6,244 bases of DNA from Oscillospiraceae bacterium (lineage in GTDB: Bacteria; Bacillota; Clostridia; Oscillospirales; Ruminococcaceae): assembly GCA_029062865.1 (NCBI GenBank), contig JAIDPG010000217.1, positions 1 through 6,244 of the forward strand, given 5' to 3'. Both the position numbers and the translations under genes were made by a program. Numbering within the stretch: position 1 is the stretch's first letter; each line of letters opens with the position of its first letter. The notes under the pieces are model-generated. The model did not search any database. It was not told the DNA's origin and worked only from the letters and a program-made list of their open reading frames with translations. Below, in pieces: positions 4,418 through 6,244 of this stretch.

Positions 4418-6244
4418 ATGGCAATCGTTGTTCCCGAAAAATACAATGTGCCGCTTCACCTGTTCCACCAGGGGGAGAACTCGCACGCGTATGATTTCTT
4501 CGGCTCGCACAAGGAGACCCGCGACGGAAAAAGCGGCGTTGTTTTCAGGTGCTGGGCGCCGCACGCGAGGTCTATAAGCGTGGTAGGCGATTTCGACCAT
4601 TGGGACAGGTCGCAGCACTGCATGGAAAAAATCAGCGACGGCGGCATCTGGGAGCTTTTTGTTCCCGGGATAAAGCAGTTCGACAACTACAAATACAGCG
4701 TAGAATCCCCCGACGGTCTTATAAAGCTCAAGGCGGATCCCTACGGCTATCATATGGAGCTCCGCCCGAACACCGCGACGAAGTTTTATGATCTCGACGG
4801 CTATGACTGGAAGGACAGCAAGTATCTCGAAAAGCTCGCCAAGTCCAACGTCTACGAAAGCCCGATAAATATTTACGAGGTGAACGCGGGCTCGTGGAAG
4901 CATTACGGCGAGAATTATTTAAGCTATGAAATGCTCGCAGACGAGCTTATTCCCTACGTTAAGGAAATGGGCTACACGCATATCGAGCTTATGCCGATAG
5001 GCGAGTATCCGTTCGACGGCTCGTGGGGCTATCAGCAGATTGGCTATTACGCTCCGACCTCGCGCTTCGGCACGCCTCACGACTTTATGAAGCTCGTTGA
5101 CAGATGCCACCAGGCGGGAATCGGCGTTATCGTCGATTGGGTTCCCGCGCACTTCCCGAAGGACGCCGCGGGCTTGTACGAGTGGGACGGCGCGAGCTGC
5201 TACGAATACGAGGATCCGTTCCGCCGCGAGCACAAGAGCTGGGGCACGCACATCTTTAACTGGGGACTTCCCGAGGTGCAGAGCTTCCTTGTTTCCAACG
5301 CGAATTACTGGATCGAAAAATACCACATTGACGGCTTGCGAGTAGACGCGGTCGCTTCCATGCTTTATCTTGATTATGACAGACGCGACGGAGAGTGGCG
5401 TCCGAACAATAAGGGCGGCAAGGAGAACCTTGAGGCGATAGCGTTCCTCCAGAAGCTGAACGCCGCGGTGTTCAGAGAGCACCCGAACATTCTTATGGTA
5501 GCCGAGGAATCCACTGCGTGGCCTATGGTAACAAAGCCCGCGGACATCGGCGGCTTGGGTTTCAACTTCAAGTGGAATATGGGCTGGATGAACGATATGC
5601 TCCGCTATATGAGTATGGATCCGCTCGGCAGACCGTACAACCACAATCTCGTAACGTTCTCGTTCTACTACGCTTTCTCGGAGAACTTCGTGCTTCCGAT
5701 AAGCCACGACGAGGTCGTTTACGGTAAGTGCTCGATGCTCGATAAAATGGGCGGACCGCGCGAGTATCGCTTCAACTCGATGCGCACGTTCCTCGGCTAT
5801 ATGATGGCTCACCCTGGCAAGAAGCTGATGTTTATGGGACAGGAGTTCGCGCAGTATAAGGAGTGGAACTTCCAGACTCAGCTCGACTGGGAGGTTCTCG
5901 AATTCGAGCCGCACTATAAATATCACGAATACGTAAAGGCGATAAACAAATTCTATAAGGAAAATCCCGCGCTTTGGGAGTGCGACACAAGCTGGGAGGG
6001 CTTCCACTGGATCTCAGCCGAGGACAGCCAGAACTCCGTGATCGCGTTCAGAAGAATCGCGAAGAACAAGGACGAGATGATAGTTGTCTGCAACTTCCAG
6101 CCCGTCCGCCACGAGATCTACGAAATAGGCGTTCCGTACTACGCGGATTATGAGGAGGTCTTTACGTCCGATGACGTGAAGTTCGGCGGCAGCGGCATCA
6201 AGAACGGCACCGTAAAGGCAAAGTGCGAGCCGATGCACGACGCG
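4418..6244 (+). CDS. glgB: 1,4-alpha-glucan branching enzyme GlgB (3' end outside the window)
   Basis: The frame is open from the ATG at 4418 to the window edge, 609 codons with no stop. GlgB cuts alpha-1,4 glucan chains and rejoins them as alpha-1,6 branches during glycogen synthesis in the cytoplasm. An N-terminal CBM48 domain (about 24-115, with GDFDHW at 57-62) precedes a GH13 barrel that starts near INIYEV (150-155) and includes GSWGYQ (201-206). The four GH13 regions are intact: DWVPAH (240-245); RVDAVAS with nucleophile D310; AEES with acid/base E363; and HDEV (430-433) with H430 and D431. The C-terminal beta domain begins after about residue 520. Family members are roughly 620-730 long, so probably only a few tens of residues are missing. 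There is no extra N1 domain, so this is the short form. It is the first gene after the spoIIE terminator, with its own promoters and an operator. Other glg genes may follow, but none is visible. Confidence 0.96.
   Translation, partial: MAIVVPEKYNVPLHLFHQGENSHAYDFFGSHKETRDGKSGVVFRCWAPHARSISVVGDFDHWDRSQHCMEKISDGGIWELFVPGIKQFDNYKYSVESPDGLIKLKADPYGYHMELRPNTATKFYDLDGYDWKDSKYLEKLAKSNVYESPINIYEVNAGSWKHYGENYLSYEMLADELIPYVKEMGYTHIELMPIGEYPFDGSWGYQQIGYYAPTSRFGTPHDFMKLVDRCHQAGIGVIVDWVPAHFPKDAAGLYEWDGASCYEYEDPFRREHKSWGTHIFNWGLPEVQSFLVSNANYWIEKYHIDGLRVDAVASMLYLDYDRRDGEWRPNNKGGKENLEAIAFLQKLNAAVFREHPNILMVAEESTAWPMVTKPADIGGLGFNFKWNMGWMNDMLRYMSMDPLGRPYNHNLVTFSFYYAFSENFVLPISHDEVVYGKCSMLDKMGGPREYRFNSMRTFLGYMMAHPGKKLMFMGQEFAQYKEWNFQTQLDWEVLEFEPHYKYHEYVKAINKFYKENPALWECDTSWEGFHWISAEDSQNSVIAFRRIAKNKDEMIVVCNFQPVRHEIYEIGVPYYADYEEVFTSDDVKFGGSGIKNGTVKAKCEPMHDA

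Noticed and set aside
4285..4494. 69-codon plus-strand open frame upstream of and into glgB
   Set aside because: It spans promoter P2, lacks a ribosome binding site, overlaps glgB out of frame and has no recognisable motif.
4241..6007. Long minus-strand open frames (4241-4903 and 4919-6007), plus one at 6014-6238
   Set aside because: They mirror the glgB frame, whose biased codons rarely produce antisense stops. They resemble no family I know, and glgB has all its catalytic motifs on the other strand.

Overview
The window looks like the end of a contig from a spore-forming Clostridia-type Firmicute, probably of the Oscillospiraceae/Ruminococcaceae kind. The main evidence is a full-length SpoIIE phosphatase, a ComEB-type dCMP deaminase, strong AAGGAGG/GGAGG ribosome binding sites, sigma-A promoters close to consensus, and GC-rich genes separated by AT-rich spacers. 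The family-level placement is inference.

Layout. Bases 1-60 are not genomic: they read as an Illumina Nextera P7 / i7 / Read 2 adapter with the tagmentation mosaic end, so genomic sequence starts at 61. Bases 61-197 hold a GC-rich 14-bp palindrome and a UUCG-loop terminator and no convincing gene. A minus-strand operon follows: comEB (dCMP deaminase, start best placed at 1542) and rsmA (16S rRNA dimethyladenosine transferase, TTG start one base after the comEB stop). It is driven by a consensus TTGACA-17-TATAAT promoter with an extended -10. Diverging from it on the plus strand is spoIIE, whose promoter has the unusual 21-bp spacer known from Spo0A-activated sigma-A promoters, and whose leader can form two alternative hairpins. 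After spoIIE comes a compact structure of two back-to-back hairpin terminators that could also fold as a three-way junction. A 250-base regulatory region then contains two candidate promoters and a perfect 14-bp LacI/CcpA-type operator, and leads into glgB (glycogen branching enzyme), which runs off the right edge.

How the genes relate. comEB supplies dUMP for thymidylate synthesis and rsmA matures the small ribosomal subunit; both are housekeeping functions under one strong promoter. spoIIE controls the switch to forespore-specific transcription and should respond to Spo0A. glgB builds branched storage glucan, and its operator suggests carbon-source control. No new protein system is visible. 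The most interesting material is in the control regions: the spoIIE promoter and leader, the double terminator, and the glgB operator region.
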